A stretch of DNA of 44,864 nucleotides from Deltaproteobacteria bacterium (GCA_005879795.1 VBKJ01000160.1:1-44864), one strand, 5' to 3'. Counted from the stretch's first letter, positions 24,226 to 32,688 are shown. Notes: generated from the sequence alone by a model not told the origin. Numbers and translations are program-made.

Positions 24226-25878
24226 ATGGGAGCGGAGGAGAGGGCGGCGGCGCTGTCGCCCGTCGAGACCGGCGGGAGTGCGCAGCTCGCGCGGCGCGCG
24301 GGGGTGGTGAGCGCGGCCGTGTTCGCGAGCCGCATCCTCGGGCTCGTGCGCGAGCAGGTGTTCGCCGTCTTCTTCGGCGCGGGCCGCGAGCTCGACGCCT
24401 TCATCACCGCCTTTCGCATCCCGAACCTGCTCCGCGACCTGTTCGCCGAGGGGGCGCTCTCGGCGGCCTTCGTCACCACCTTCACCTGGCGGCTCGAGCA
24501 CGAGGGCGAGGCCGCGGCCTGGCGGCTCGCCAACCTGGTCGTGAATGCGCTCGCGATGGTGGTGGGCGCCCTCACCCTCGCCGGCATCTGGCTCGCGCCC
24601 GCGCTGGTCACCGCCATCGCGCCCGGCTTCGCCGCCATCCCTGGCAAGGCCGAGCTGACCGTCGAGCTGACGCGCATCATGTTCCCGTTCCTGCTCCTGG
24701 TCGCCCTCGCGGCGGTGGCGATGGGCGTCCTCAACACGCGCCACGTCTTCGGCGTGCCGGCGGCGGCCTCGGCCTTCTTCAACCTGGGCTCGATCGTGGG
24801 CGGGCTCGGGTGCGCGGCGTGGCTCGCGCCCGGCTACCTGGCGGGTATCCTCGGCCGCGGGCCGGCGCCCGACCCGGGGCTCGCGACGCGCGCCATGACG
24901 GGGATGGCGATCGGCACGCTCGCGGGCGGCCTCCTCCAGCTCCTCGCGCAGGTGCCGTCGCTCTGGCGGGTCGGCTTCCGCTACCGGCCGCTCGTCGCCC
25001 TGCGCGACCCGGGGCTGCGGCAGGTGATGCGGCTCATGGGGCCCGCCACCATCGGCGCGGCCGCCGTGCAGGTGAACGTGTTCGTCAACAACAACTTCGC
25101 CTCCTACCTCGGGAACGGCCCGGTCTCGTGGCTGAACGTCGCCTTCCGCTTCATGCAGCTCCCGATCGGCGTCTTCGGCGTGGCGATCGGGACGGTGACG
25201 CTGCCGCTCGTGTCGCGCCACGGGGCGCGCGGCGACACGCGGGCCTTCCGCACCACGGTCGGGCAGGCGCTCGAGCTGGTGGCGCTCCTCTGCCTGCCCG
25301 CTGCCGCCGGGCTCGCGCTGATGGGTGTCCCCGTGATCGGCCTCATCTACGAGCACGGGCGCTTCGCCCCGCCCGACACGGACGCGGCGGCCCGGGCGCT
25401 GGCGGGCTACGCGCTCGGCCTCGCGGGCTACGCCGGCATCAAGGTCCTGGCGCCGGCCTTCTACGCGCTCGACGACGCGCGCACGCCGATGCGGGTGAGC
25501 GTCCTCTCGATGGTCACCAACTACGTCCTCAACTGGCTCTTCGTGCGGCGGCTCGGCTTCGGGCACGTGGGGCTCGCGCTCGCCACCTCTGCCGTCGCGC
25601 TCGGCAACTTCGGCATCCTCTTGGTCGTGCTCCGCCGCCGGGTCGGGGGCTTCGGGCGGGCGGCGGCCATCGGCCGCATCGCGCTCGCGACCGCGGTCAT
25701 GGCCGCGGTCGCCTGGGGCGTGGACACCGGCCTGGCGGGCGCGCTCCCGGCGGCGCGGACGCTTCAGCATGGGCTGCGACTGGCGGCGGTGATCCCGGTC
25801 GCGGTCGCGGTCTTCTGGGGCGCGTGTCGCGCGCTCGGCGTGGCGGTGCCGGGGCGCCGCCGCCTGCGCGGGGCCTGA
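24226..25878 (+). CDS. murJ: Lipid II flippase MurJ
   Basis: About 550 residues from the ATG at 24226; an upstream in-frame start at 24184 is less likely. Fourteen hydrophobic segments are expected. MurJ-family signatures include SRILGLVREQVFAVFFGAG, FRIPNLLRDLFAEGALS and AAFVTTFTW at the N-terminus, plus IYEHGRFAPPDTDAAA further on. The conserved acidic and basic residues in these segments fit lipid II transport across the inner membrane for peptidoglycan synthesis. It lies about 48 bp after the large kinase gene on the same strand. The last 182 bp overlap the convergent rluB-type ORF. Confidence 0.95.
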   Translation: MGAEERAAALSPVETGGSAQLARRAGVVSAAVFASRILGLVREQVFAVFFGAGRELDAFITAFRIPNLLRDLFAEGALSAAFVTTFTWRLEHEGEAAAWRLANLVVNALAMVVGALTLAGIWLAPALVTAIAPGFAAIPGKAELTVELTRIMFPFLLLVALAAVAMGVLNTRHVFGVPAAASAFFNLGSIVGGLGCAAWLAPGYLAGILGRGPAPDPGLATRAMTGMAIGTLAGGLLQLLAQVPSLWRVGFRYRPLVALRDPGLRQVMRLMGPATIGAAAVQVNVFVNNNFASYLGNGPVSWLNVAFRFMQLPIGVFGVAIGTVTLPLVSRHGARGDTRAFRTTVGQALELVALLCLPAAAGLALMGVPVIGLIYEHGRFAPPDTDAAARALAGYALGLAGYAGIKVLAPAFYALDDARTPMRVSVLSMVTNYVLNWLFVRRLGFGHVGLALATSAVALGNFGILLVVLRRRVGGFGRAAAIGRIALATAVMAAVAWGVDTGLAGALPAARTLQHGLRLAAVIPVAVAVFWGACRALGVAVPGRRRLRGA

Positions 25879-26596
25879 GGCCCGCCGCGGCGCGCAGCGC
25901 GGCGAGCTCGCGCGGGGTCACGTCCCGCCACGCGCCGGGCGGCAACGTGCCGAGCGCGATCGGCCCGAGCCGCAGCCGCGCCAGCTTGTCGACCTGATGC
26001 CCGACCGCCTCGCACATGCGCCGGACGAGGTGGGTCCGCCCCTCGAACACGGTCACCTCGAGCCAGGTCTTGGTCGGGAGCCGCCCGAGCACGCGCACGC
26101 GCGCGGGCGCGGTCTTGCCGTCCTCCAGGCGCACGCCGCGCCTGAGGCGCGTGATCGCATCTTCGGGCGGCGCGCCGCGCACCTTCACGCGGTAGACCCG
26201 CGCCAGGGCGCGCCGGGGATGGAGGAGGCTCGCGGCCAGCGCGCCATCGTCGGTGAGCAGGAGCAGGCCGCTCGAGCTCACGTCGAGACGGCCGACCGGA
26301 TAGAGCCGCCGCCCCGCGCCCGCGACCAGCGCCGCCACCGTCGGCCGCCCCTCGGGGTCCGCGAGCGTGCTCACCACCCCGCGCGGCTTGTGCAGCACGA
26401 CGGTGCGGGGCGGGCCCGGCGCTGGGATGCGCTCGCCGTCGAGCGCGATCGTATCGCGCGCGGGATCGGCGCGCGTGCCGAGCGCGCGCACCACGGCGCC
26501 GTTCACCGTGACCCGGCCGGCCAGGATGAGTGCCTCGGCATGGCGCCGCGAGGTGACGCCCGCAGCGCTCAGGATCTTCTGCAGGCGCTCCGCCAG
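25697..26596 (-). CDS. RluB/RsuA-type pseudouridine synthase, start codon unclear (CTG?)
   Basis: The protein begins with an S4 RNA-binding domain (LAERLQKILSAAGVTSRRHA) and continues with a pseudouridine synthase core. VVLHKPRGVVST precedes the catalytic aspartate motif LYPVGRLDVSSSGLLLLT, followed by KTWLEVTVFEGRTHLVRRMC and a conserved RLGPIALG. It modifies a uridine in rRNA. No ATG, GTG or TTG exists upstream of the S4 domain: the frame runs back to TAG (26602-26600), the scpB stop, with CCG then CTG (26596). A start at GTG 26506 would delete most of S4. The C-terminal about 70 residues after ELAALRAA are Arg/Pro-rich and antisense to murJ; the functional protein may end earlier. Confidence 0.82.
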   Translation of the reverse strand: MAERLQKILSAAGVTSRRHAEALILAGRVTVNGAVVRALGTRADPARDTIALDGERIPAPGPPRTVVLHKPRGVVSTLADPEGRPTVAALVAGAGRRLYPVGRLDVSSSGLLLLTDDGALAASLLHPRRALARVYRVKVRGAPPEDAITRLRRGVRLEDGKTAPARVRVLGRLPTKTWLEVTVFEGRTHLVRRMCEAVGHQVDKLARLRLGPIALGTLPPGAWRDVTPRELAALRAAAGLRPRAGGGAPAPPRRARDTRPRRPRPRPGSPPPVAAHAEASAPPGARPPGRCPRPRRPRP

Positions 26597-26599
26597 CGG

Positions 26600-27310
26600 C
26601 TACACGTCTTCGCCCGGCGCGGGCGGCGACGCGAGCCTGACCTCCACCCCCCCGGGGCCCACCTCGGGCTCCCTCGCCGCGAGCAGCGTGGCACCCTGGC
26701 CCAGGTCACGGAGCGGCGGCAGCGCCTTCAGGTCGGGCAGGCCGAAGACCTCCAGGAACTCGCGCGTCGTGGCGTAGAGGAGCGGGCGCCCGGGGGCTTC
26801 CTTGCGGCCGACGATGCGCACCAGGCGCCGCTCGATGAGCGTGGTGAGCACCGCCTCGGCGTCCACGCCGCGCACCGCCTCGATCTCGATGCGCGTGCAC
26901 GGCTGGCGGTAGGCGACGACGGCGAGCGTCTCGAGCATCGGGCGCGAGAGCCGCGGTGGCCGCTCGCGCAGGAGCCGGCGTATCCACGGGGCGTGCTCCG
27001 CCGGCGTGCGCAGCTGCCAGCCGCCCGCCACCTGCACGAGCCGGAGCCCGCGCCCCTCGCGCTCGCAGCTCGCCACCAGGTGCTCGAGTGCGCGCAGGAC
27101 CTCGGCGCGGCTCGGCCCGTCGAGCGCCTCGACCAGCTCGGAAATGGGAACCGGCCGCCCCGCGGCGAAGAGCAGGCTCTCCACCAGCGCGGGCAGGCGC
27201 CCGAGATCCTCGGCGCCCGTCACGCCGCCGTCTCCGTCCGGCGCCGCCTGGGCGCCGCTGCCGTTGCGGCTCCCGTTCTCGCTACCGATCACCAACCCTG
27301 GCGTCTCCAT
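26600..27310 (-). CDS. scpB: Segregation and condensation protein B
   Basis: The 236-residue protein has two winged-helix domains typical of ScpB: VESLLFAAGRPVPISEL, then a segment ending PRLSRPMLETLAVVAYRQP, and IEAVRGVDAEAVLTTLIERR with GRPLLYATTREFLEVFG. It pairs with ScpA and SMC in chromosome condensation. The N-terminal 35 residues are low-complexity, so an internal start is possible. Its 5' end overlaps the scpA stop by 29 bp. The stop TAG is followed after one codon by the in-frame rluB-type ORF. scpA-scpB-rluB order is widely conserved. Confidence 0.95.
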   Translation of the reverse strand: METPGLVIGSENGSRNGSGAQAAPDGDGGVTGAEDLGRLPALVESLLFAAGRPVPISELVEALDGPSRAEVLRALEHLVASCEREGRGLRLVQVAGGWQLRTPAEHAPWIRRLLRERPPRLSRPMLETLAVVAYRQPCTRIEIEAVRGVDAEAVLTTLIERRLVRIVGRKEAPGRPLLYATTREFLEVFGLPDLKALPPLRDLGQGATLLAAREPEVGPGGVEVRLASPPAPGEDV

Positions 27311-28100
27311 GTCGCCCCTCCCCTCCCCTCCGGTCCTCGATCTCTCCCAGGTCGCGCACGCGCTCCGCCGCCTCCTCGACCGTCCCCACCGCCAGCTCGA
27401 GCGCGATCGGCCCGAAGCGCTCCGCCTGTCGAGCGCGCAGGACGCCCAACCGGATCAGCTCGAGGAGCGCCAGGAAGACGACGATCACCTCGGCGCGGTC
27501 GGCGTCGGACGCGAACAGGCTCGCGAACTCACGCTTCGGGCTCGGCACGAACCGGGCCAGGATACGCGACACGCACTCGCGCATCGAGAGCCGCTCGCGC
27601 TGGACGTCGTGCGCGCCGGGCGGGCGGGTGCGCCGGAGGACGTCGCGCAGCGCGTCGAGCAGGTCGGCCAGGCTCGCATCGCGCACCGGCGGCGTCTCGT
27701 CGTCGCCGCCGGGCAGCAGCGCCTCGCCTGGGGCCGCGAACACGTCGCGATAGAGGACGCTCCGCTCGCCGAGCGCGACGGCGACTTCGCGGAAGCGCTG
27801 GTACTCGACCAGCTGCTGCACCAGCTCGGCGCGCGGGTCCTCCTCGGCCTCCTCGTCCTCGCCCGTCGAGGGCAGCAGCATCCGGCTCTTGATGTACATG
27901 AGGGTCGCCGCCATGACGAGGTATTCGCCCGCGCCATCCAGGTTCAGCTCGGGCAGCTCCTCCAGCATGGCGAGATACTGGTCCGTGATGTTGGCGATCG
28001 GGATGTCGGTGATCTGGACCTCGTTCTTCTTGATCAGGTGGAGGAGGAGGTCGAGCGGGCCCTCGAAGATGGGGAGCCGCACGGTGCAGGACGGGTTCAC
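27282..28100 (-). CDS. scpA: Segregation and condensation protein A
   Basis: From a GTG at 28100 (overlapping the trpS stop as GTGA) the 272-residue kleisin opens with VRLPIFEGPLDLLLHLIKKN, the hallmark of ScpA, followed by NITDQYLAMLEEL and EYLVMAATLMYIKSRMLLP. An acidic linker (EDEEAEEDP) leads to the C-terminal winged-helix part (AEVIVVFLALLELIRLGVL). It bridges the SMC heads and ScpB. The tail beyond ERVRDLGEIEDRR is low-complexity and overlaps scpB. Confidence 0.95.
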   Translation of the reverse strand: MNPSCTVRLPIFEGPLDLLLHLIKKNEVQITDIPIANITDQYLAMLEELPELNLDGAGEYLVMAATLMYIKSRMLLPSTGEDEEAEEDPRAELVQQLVEYQRFREVAVALGERSVLYRDVFAAPGEALLPGGDDETPPVRDASLADLLDALRDVLRRTRPPGAHDVQRERLSMRECVSRILARFVPSPKREFASLFASDADRAEVIVVFLALLELIRLGVLRARQAERFGPIALELAVGTVEEAAERVRDLGEIEDRRGGEGRHGDARVGDR

Positions 28101-29074
28101 AGGCCGACCGCCTTGCGCACCTGCGCCATGGTCTCGGCCGCCACGGCGCGGGCCGTCGCGTTGCCCGCCTCGAGCGCGGCGCGGGCGTCGGCGGGCTCGA
28201 GGCGCGCGCGCCGGGCGCGGATCGGCTCCAGCTCCGCCTGCACGTGCTTGATCATGATCTGCTTGCACTCGAGGCAGCCGATGCCCGCCGTGCGGCAGCC
28301 CTCCTCCTGGTAGCGCAGCTCCTCGGGCGTGCAGTAGTGGCGGTGGAAGGACTGGAAGGCCGGGCAGTCGTTCGGGTCGCCGGGGTCGGTGCGCCGCGCG
28401 CGGCGCGGGTCCGTGATCATGCGCGAGAGCTTCTGCTCGACGTCCTTCGCCGTGTCGGTCAGGAAGACGGCGTTGCCGTAGCTCTTGCTCATCTTGCGGC
28501 CGTCGGTGCCGGCGATCCGGGGCGTGTCGGTGAGCAGCGTCCGCGGCTCGGGGAAGATGTCGCCGTAGGTCGCATTGAACCGCCGCGCGATCTCGCGCGT
28601 CAGCTCGATGTGCGGCGCCTGGTCGATGCCGACCGGGACGCCCCAGGCCCGGTACATGAGGACGTCGGCCGCCTGGAGCACCGGGTAGCCCAGGAACCCG
28701 TAGGTCGACAGGTCGCGGTCCTGGAGCTCGGCGCGCTGCTCTTTGTAGGTGGGGTTGCGCTCGAGCCAGGGCACGGGGGTGAGCATGCCGAGGAGTAGGT
28801 AGAGCTCGGCGTGCTCCTTCACCGCCGACTGCCGGAAGAGCGTGGCGCGCGCGGGATCGAGGCCCACCGCGAGCCAGTCGAGGACCATCTCGACGGTGTT
28901 CTCCTCGAGCGCCTCGGGCGACGCCCAGTCGGTCGTCAGCGCGTGCCAGTCGGCGACGAAGAAGAAGCAGCGGTGCTCGTCCTGGAGGCGGAGCCAGTTC
29001 TTGAGCGCCCCGTGGTAGTTCCCGAGGTGCTGGCGTCCGGTGGGGCGCGCGCCGCTCACGATGATGCGCGCCAT
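28097..29074 (-). CDS. trpS: Tryptophanyl-tRNA synthetase
   Basis: The 325-residue class I synthetase charges tRNA-Trp. The HIGH-equivalent motif is in SGARPTGRQHLGNYHGAL and the KMSKS loop is intact (GTDGRKMSKSYGN). GVPVGIDQAPHIELTREIARR is the conserved active-site region. Near the C-terminus CRTAGIGCLECK adds a Cys-containing insertion seen in some bacterial TrpS. The start at 29074 has the usual family N-terminus. The stop overlaps the scpA GTG by four bases; the M50 protease gene ends 2 bp upstream of the start, so the genes are co-transcribed. Confidence 0.97.
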   Translation of the reverse strand: MARIIVSGARPTGRQHLGNYHGALKNWLRLQDEHRCFFFVADWHALTTDWASPEALEENTVEMVLDWLAVGLDPARATLFRQSAVKEHAELYLLLGMLTPVPWLERNPTYKEQRAELQDRDLSTYGFLGYPVLQAADVLMYRAWGVPVGIDQAPHIELTREIARRFNATYGDIFPEPRTLLTDTPRIAGTDGRKMSKSYGNAVFLTDTAKDVEQKLSRMITDPRRARRTDPGDPNDCPAFQSFHRHYCTPEELRYQEEGCRTAGIGCLECKQIMIKHVQAELEPIRARRARLEPADARAALEAGNATARAVAAETMAQVRKAVGL

Positions 29075-29076
29075 CG

Positions 29077-29736
29077 CTAGCGGACCATCCGGAGCAGGAA
29101 GGCCATCAGGGGACGGACGAGCCGGACGACCACGTTGCTGTTCATGACGACGAGCAGAACGATCACCAGGCCGACGCCCTCCATCCGCGCGAGCGCGCGG
29201 GCCGCACCCGCCGGCAGAAACGCCGTCAGCACCCGCCCGCCGTCGAGCGGCGGCACGGGGAGCAGGTTGAACACGGCGAGGACGCAGTTGACGGCGAGCG
29301 ACGCCAGGGCCGCGTGGTGGAGCACGACCGTGGCCGCCGTCGCCTCCTCCGGCGGGGGCAGCAGCCGCAGCACGAACGCGCTCGCGGTGGCCAGCAGCAG
29401 GTTGGTCGCCGGGCCCGCCAGCGCCACGAGGACGGCGTCCCGGCGCGGGCGGCGAAGGCGTGCGAAGTTCACCGGCACGGGGCGCGCGTATCCGAAGACG
29501 AACCCCGGCGTCCCGAGCAGCCGCGGCAGCAGCAGGAGCAGGCCCGGCAGGATGACCGTCCCGAAGGGGTCGATGTGGGGGATCGGGTTCAGCGTGAGCC
29601 GGCCCGCGCGCGCCGCGGTCGGGTCGCCGAAGGCGTAGGCGACAGCGCCGTGGGCCACCTCGTGGAAGACGATGGCGGCCAGGATCAGCACGGCGACGAC
29701 CGCCACCTCGGCGATCACCTGGGCACCCGGCAGCAT
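29077..29736 (-). CDS. M50-family site-2 protease-like membrane protein
   Basis: The 219-residue polytopic protein carries the zinc motif HEVAHG in the first membrane helix (IVFHEVAHGAVAYAFGDP) and the second metal-ligand motif FNLLPVPPLDGGRVL. TLNPIPHIDPFGTVILPG is conserved in the short YwhC/rip-type group. These intramembrane metalloproteases cleave membrane-bound regulators or remnants; no substrate is evident here. It is the promoter-proximal member of a block with trpS, scpA, scpB and rluB, an arrangement frequent in many bacteria. Confidence 0.93.
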   Translation of the reverse strand: MLPGAQVIAEVAVVAVLILAAIVFHEVAHGAVAYAFGDPTAARAGRLTLNPIPHIDPFGTVILPGLLLLLPRLLGTPGFVFGYARPVPVNFARLRRPRRDAVLVALAGPATNLLLATASAFVLRLLPPPEEATAATVVLHHAALASLAVNCVLAVFNLLPVPPLDGGRVLTAFLPAGAARALARMEGVGLVIVLLVVMNSNVVVRLVRPLMAFLLRMVR

Positions 29737-29806
29737 CGCAGGAGTCTACCGGCCGGTCGGGGGGCGCGCAAATAAACTACTCCGGGGCCCGTCCGGCGCT
29801 CGCGCG

Positions 29807-30179
29807 TCAGGACGCGATGATCGGGCGCTCGGTCCCGAGCCAGAGCGCCGAGCACGCGAGGTCGATGAAGCGCTCCTCGTCCTCGAGGAGCGCGCGGGCC
29901 GGCCTCCTGGGCCTCGGGGGTGCCGAGCGCCGCCTCGAGGTCGTCGCGGCTCTCCCACCAGAGCTCCGCCACGCCGTCGTACGGCTCCTGCGCACCACGG
30001 CTCTCCCGCAGGGCGGCGTTGATCGGATCGTCCAGCGTGTGCAGCTGCACGTAGTGCCGGATGCGGAGCGCCTGCGCGTGCTGCCGGACGAGCGGGCCGT
30101 GCGTCTCGTACCAGTATTTCTGGAACTGCTCGCGGCTCAAGGTGGGCAGGCGGCGGAGGGGGAAGACGAGCTTCAACAT
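29807..30179 (-). pseudogene. EthD-domain protein interrupted by a frameshift
   Basis: From ATG 30179 (ribosome site GGGAGG just upstream) the frame reads MLKLVFPLRRLPTLSREQF and continues through YWYETHGPLVRQHAQAL to LGTPEAQEAG, a good EthD/dimeric alpha-beta barrel N-terminus. It then degenerates into Arg/Pro-rich sequence. In the adjacent frame the natural ending ARALLEDEERFIDLACSALW, LGTERPIIAS and a TGA at 29807 appears. One extra base within the GGGCC run near 29895-29900 joins the two. Either the gene is broken or the read has an error. Intact members are about 110-125 residues, matching the restored length. Confidence 0.7.
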
Positions 30180-30204
30180 GGCGCCTCCCCTCCCGTCGGG
30201 CGGA

Positions 30205-31758
30205 TCACCGCCGCTCCTCCGCATCCCGGCAGCCGGCGCCCTGGCACGTCTTCAGGCGAGCGAGGCGATCGGCGAGCCGGCGCAGGAGCCGACGGCGAGC
30301 GGTGGCGGCGACGTTGTGCAGCTCGGCGGGGTCGCGGCGGAGATCGTACAGCTCCCGCTCGCCGGTCTCGTACTCGACGTACAGATGACGGCGCGTGCGG
30401 ATGCCGTGGTACTCCGGGCTGAAGTTCAAGGCGGCGGCGCGGCGCCGGCGCGCGCGCGGGCCCGGCGCATCGGCGTCCAGCGGCTCGAGCGGCGCGTCGC
30501 TGCGCGCCGTGGGCGCGGTGACGCTCTCCTGCCAGCGCTCGACGAGGTACGCGCGCCGCCAACGGCGCGACGCTGGCGCCCGACGGTGCAGGAGAGGCGC
30601 CAGCGAGCGTCCGTCCACGAAGGGAGGGAACGCGACGTCTGCCAGGTCGGCGAACGTCGGTGCGAGGTCGACGTTTCCGGCGAGGTCGGACACGGTCGTC
30701 CGGGACGCGACGCCCGGTCCGCGCACCATCAGCGGGACGTGGATGTCCTCCTCGTAGGCAGTCTGCTTGCCGCTCGGCAGGCGATGCTGCCCCAGGTGGA
30801 AGCCGTTGTCGGAGGTGAAGACGATGTATGTGTCTCTCAGCTGGCCGTTCGTGCGGAGGGTCGCGACGAGCGTCGCGATCGCCTCGTCGACCGCCTGCAG
30901 CGACCGGAGCCGGCGGCGATAGAGAGCGTCCACCTGCCGCTCGACGTCGGGCGTCATGAGGGGAGCTCCCCGGAGCCACTGCGGCTTGTCGCTCACGTCG
31001 GTCTCGTTCCAGCTCGGGGTCCGCGGGGCCCGCGCGCGGGGGAAGAGCTTGGCGTGTCGAGGAGCGGGCGTGGCAGGCTGGTGGGGCGCGTACAGGGCGA
31101 GGTAGACGAAGAAGGGACGGCCCTCGCGCGCCGCTGCGGTGATGAACTCGGCGGCCTTGCGGGCGTACACGTCCGTCCCGTAGTCGCCGGCGCCGGCGCC
31201 GTACGCCACCTGCGTCCCGTTCTCGTTCAGCGTGTAGTTGAACTCGCTGTAGGGATCCCCATGCGAGGGGCTGTCCCACTCGTCCCACCCCGGCGGCACG
31301 TACGCGACCCCCGCCGTGTTCGGATACCCGTTCAGGTATTTCCCGATGAGCGCCGTGCGGTACCCCGCGTCGTGCAGCCACGTCGCCACGGTGGACTGCT
31401 CGATGCCGAGCGCGTGGGCGGTCTCGAATCCCCCGTTCGTCCCGCCATTCGTCTGGACGCCCGTGTTGTGGGAGTACTGCCCGCGCAGGCACGTCGCTCG
31501 CGAGGGGCAGCAGAGCGACACGCTCACGAAGAAGTTCCTGAAGCTGGCGCCGCGGGCGGCAATCAGCGCCTTCAGCCTCGGCATCACGGACACCTCGGCG
31601 CGGTCGAGATCGTCGGTCAGGATGAACAGGATGTTCCGCGGCTTCGGAGGCGACGTCCCCGAGTGTGCCGCACCACCGGCCAGCACGAACACGACGGCGG
31701 CGAGCAGAGCCACGACGGGACACACACGCACCGACGGTCCGTCCGTCCTCCAGCCCAT
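30205..31758 (-). CDS. Secreted arylsulfatase-like sulfatase
   Basis: From ATG 31758 the product is about 517 residues with signal peptide VCPVVALLAAVVFVLAGGA. The sulfatase motif for formylglycine formation is intact: CCPSRATCLRG, in which the first Cys is the residue converted to formylglycine, followed by GQYSHNTGV. RNILFILTDDLD gives the N-terminal metal ligands, and IVFTSDNGFHLGQHRLPSGK the second metal-binding region. GKYLNGYP is also conserved. It should cleave sulfate esters in the periplasm or outside the cell; the required maturation enzyme is not in the window. A ribosome site is not clear at 31758, and the ORF extends upstream to 31890. The protein ends with Cys-containing CQGAGCRDAEERR. 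Confidence 0.93.
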   Translation of the reverse strand: MGWRTDGPSVRVCPVVALLAAVVFVLAGGAAHSGTSPPKPRNILFILTDDLDRAEVSVMPRLKALIAARGASFRNFFVSVSLCCPSRATCLRGQYSHNTGVQTNGGTNGGFETAHALGIEQSTVATWLHDAGYRTALIGKYLNGYPNTAGVAYVPPGWDEWDSPSHGDPYSEFNYTLNENGTQVAYGAGAGDYGTDVYARKAAEFITAAAREGRPFFVYLALYAPHQPATPAPRHAKLFPRARAPRTPSWNETDVSDKPQWLRGAPLMTPDVERQVDALYRRRLRSLQAVDEAIATLVATLRTNGQLRDTYIVFTSDNGFHLGQHRLPSGKQTAYEEDIHVPLMVRGPGVASRTTVSDLAGNVDLAPTFADLADVAFPPFVDGRSLAPLLHRRAPASRRWRRAYLVERWQESVTAPTARSDAPLEPLDADAPGPRARRRRAAALNFSPEYHGIRTRRHLYVEYETGERELYDLRRDPAELHNVAATARRRLLRRLADRLARLKTCQGAGCRDAEERR

Positions 31759-31770
31759 GGTCGATCGACC
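31759..31770. promoter_or_regulatory. 12-bp palindrome adjoining the sulfatase start
   Basis: GGTCGATCGACC is a perfect palindrome directly next to the ATG at 31758-31756. A regulator bound here would block transcription or translation start. It may also be chance in GC-rich DNA. Confidence 0.25.
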
Positions 31771-31922
31771 CGGGTCGTACTCGCCCAGTCGCCACGATGC
31801 AAGGAATCGAGCGGCGCCCGGGAAGCAGGGCCGTTCGCCCGCTGTTCGGCTCTCGGCCTGACCCCACGCACCAAGGCGGGTGTTCCACATGCTGACCTAT
31901 CCCAAGCCTTCTGCCCCGCCTC

Positions 31923-32315
31923 TCACCCGTGCGCGGCCACCGCGCCGGCCCCGGTGATCGCCGGGTCGTTCGTCAGCAAGGCGAGGCCGAGACGCCGGGC
32001 GGTGCCCACGATCAGACGGTCGAACGGATCGCGGAGCGCCGCCAGCGCGCGCGCCTCGTCCACGTCCTCCGGCGTGAGCGGCTCGATCGGTATGCCCGGA
32101 CGGATCGAAAGCTGCTCGCGGAGTTCGCGATACGAGAGTCGTATCCGCCCCCGCTCCTCGAGCAGGACCATCTCCATGAGGACGACGGTCGGAACTCGGA
32201 GGCTCCACCGCGCCGCCTCCGCCTCGGCAAACGCGTGCCGGGCACGGCGGCTGAGGCGGCGGAGCTGCCCCGAGTGATACCACACGAGCACGTGCGTATC
32301 TGCGACGAGGTTCAT
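31923..32315 (-). CDS. PIN-domain toxin (VapC family)
   Basis: A 130-residue PIN ribonuclease. Its acidic cluster is visible: the first Asp in LVADTHVLVWYHSG, Glu in TVVLMEMVLLEERGR, and the paired Asp in LRDPFDRLIVGTARR, followed by LALLTNDPAI. WY after DTHVL is typical of the subfamily annotated as type II toxin-antitoxin PIN proteins. It should cleave RNA when freed from its antitoxin. The start overlaps the stop of the antitoxin gene (ATGA, 32312-32315), the normal antitoxin-first order. Confidence 0.92.
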   Translation of the reverse strand: MNLVADTHVLVWYHSGQLRRLSRRARHAFAEAEAARWSLRVPTVVLMEMVLLEERGRIRLSYRELREQLSIRPGIPIEPLTPEDVDEARALAALRDPFDRLIVGTARRLGLALLTNDPAITGAGAVAAHG

Positions 32316-32626
32316 CCGCGCCGGCGGCGCCGAGTCGGCCGCTTCGGAGGCTTCCCCGCGATGAGGCGCGCGGTCCGGTCCAGAGACGCCGCGATCTCGT
32401 TGCGGATCTCCTCCTGAGCCCGCTCGACGTCCTTCCAGGCCCCCACGATCTCTACCAGTCCTTCAAGCGGCCGCCGTACGACCGCGTCCCGGGCCCCGGC
32501 CGCGGCCGCCAGGATCGCCTCGCAGCGGCCGCGCCTGCCGATGAGGATGGGAGCGTGGCCGCCCGCCACCTTCCGCACCAGCTCGGGCAGCCGGCGCCGC
32601 GCCTCTCCGATCGGCAGGACGGTCAT
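32312..32626 (-). CDS. Phd/YefM-type antitoxin
   Basis: From ATG 32626 (AGGA 9 bp ahead) the product is about 104 residues. It starts TVLPIGEARRRLPELVRKVA, the DNA-binding Phd/YefM fold, and continues ILIGRRGRCEAILAAAA. The C-terminal part is charged and ends in a run of Arg (KRPTRRRRRG), the likely toxin-binding region. The pair with the downstream PIN toxin forms a standard type II module and should repress its own promoter. A TTGACC box lies at 32661-32656, but no good -10 is seen. Confidence 0.85.
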   Translation of the reverse strand: MTVLPIGEARRRLPELVRKVAGGHAPILIGRRGRCEAILAAAAGARDAVVRRPLEGLVEIVGAWKDVERAQEEIRNEIAASLDRTARLIAGKPPKRPTRRRRRG

Positions 32627-32688
32627 GCACATCCATCCTGTACAAAACCGTCGCCGGTCAACGCGCGGGCCACCGGGCCCCCCGCGCC

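Noticed and set aside
24175-25770. Long minus-strand ORF opposite murJ
   Set aside because: Glu/Arg/His-rich shadow; murJ is unmistakable on the plus strand.
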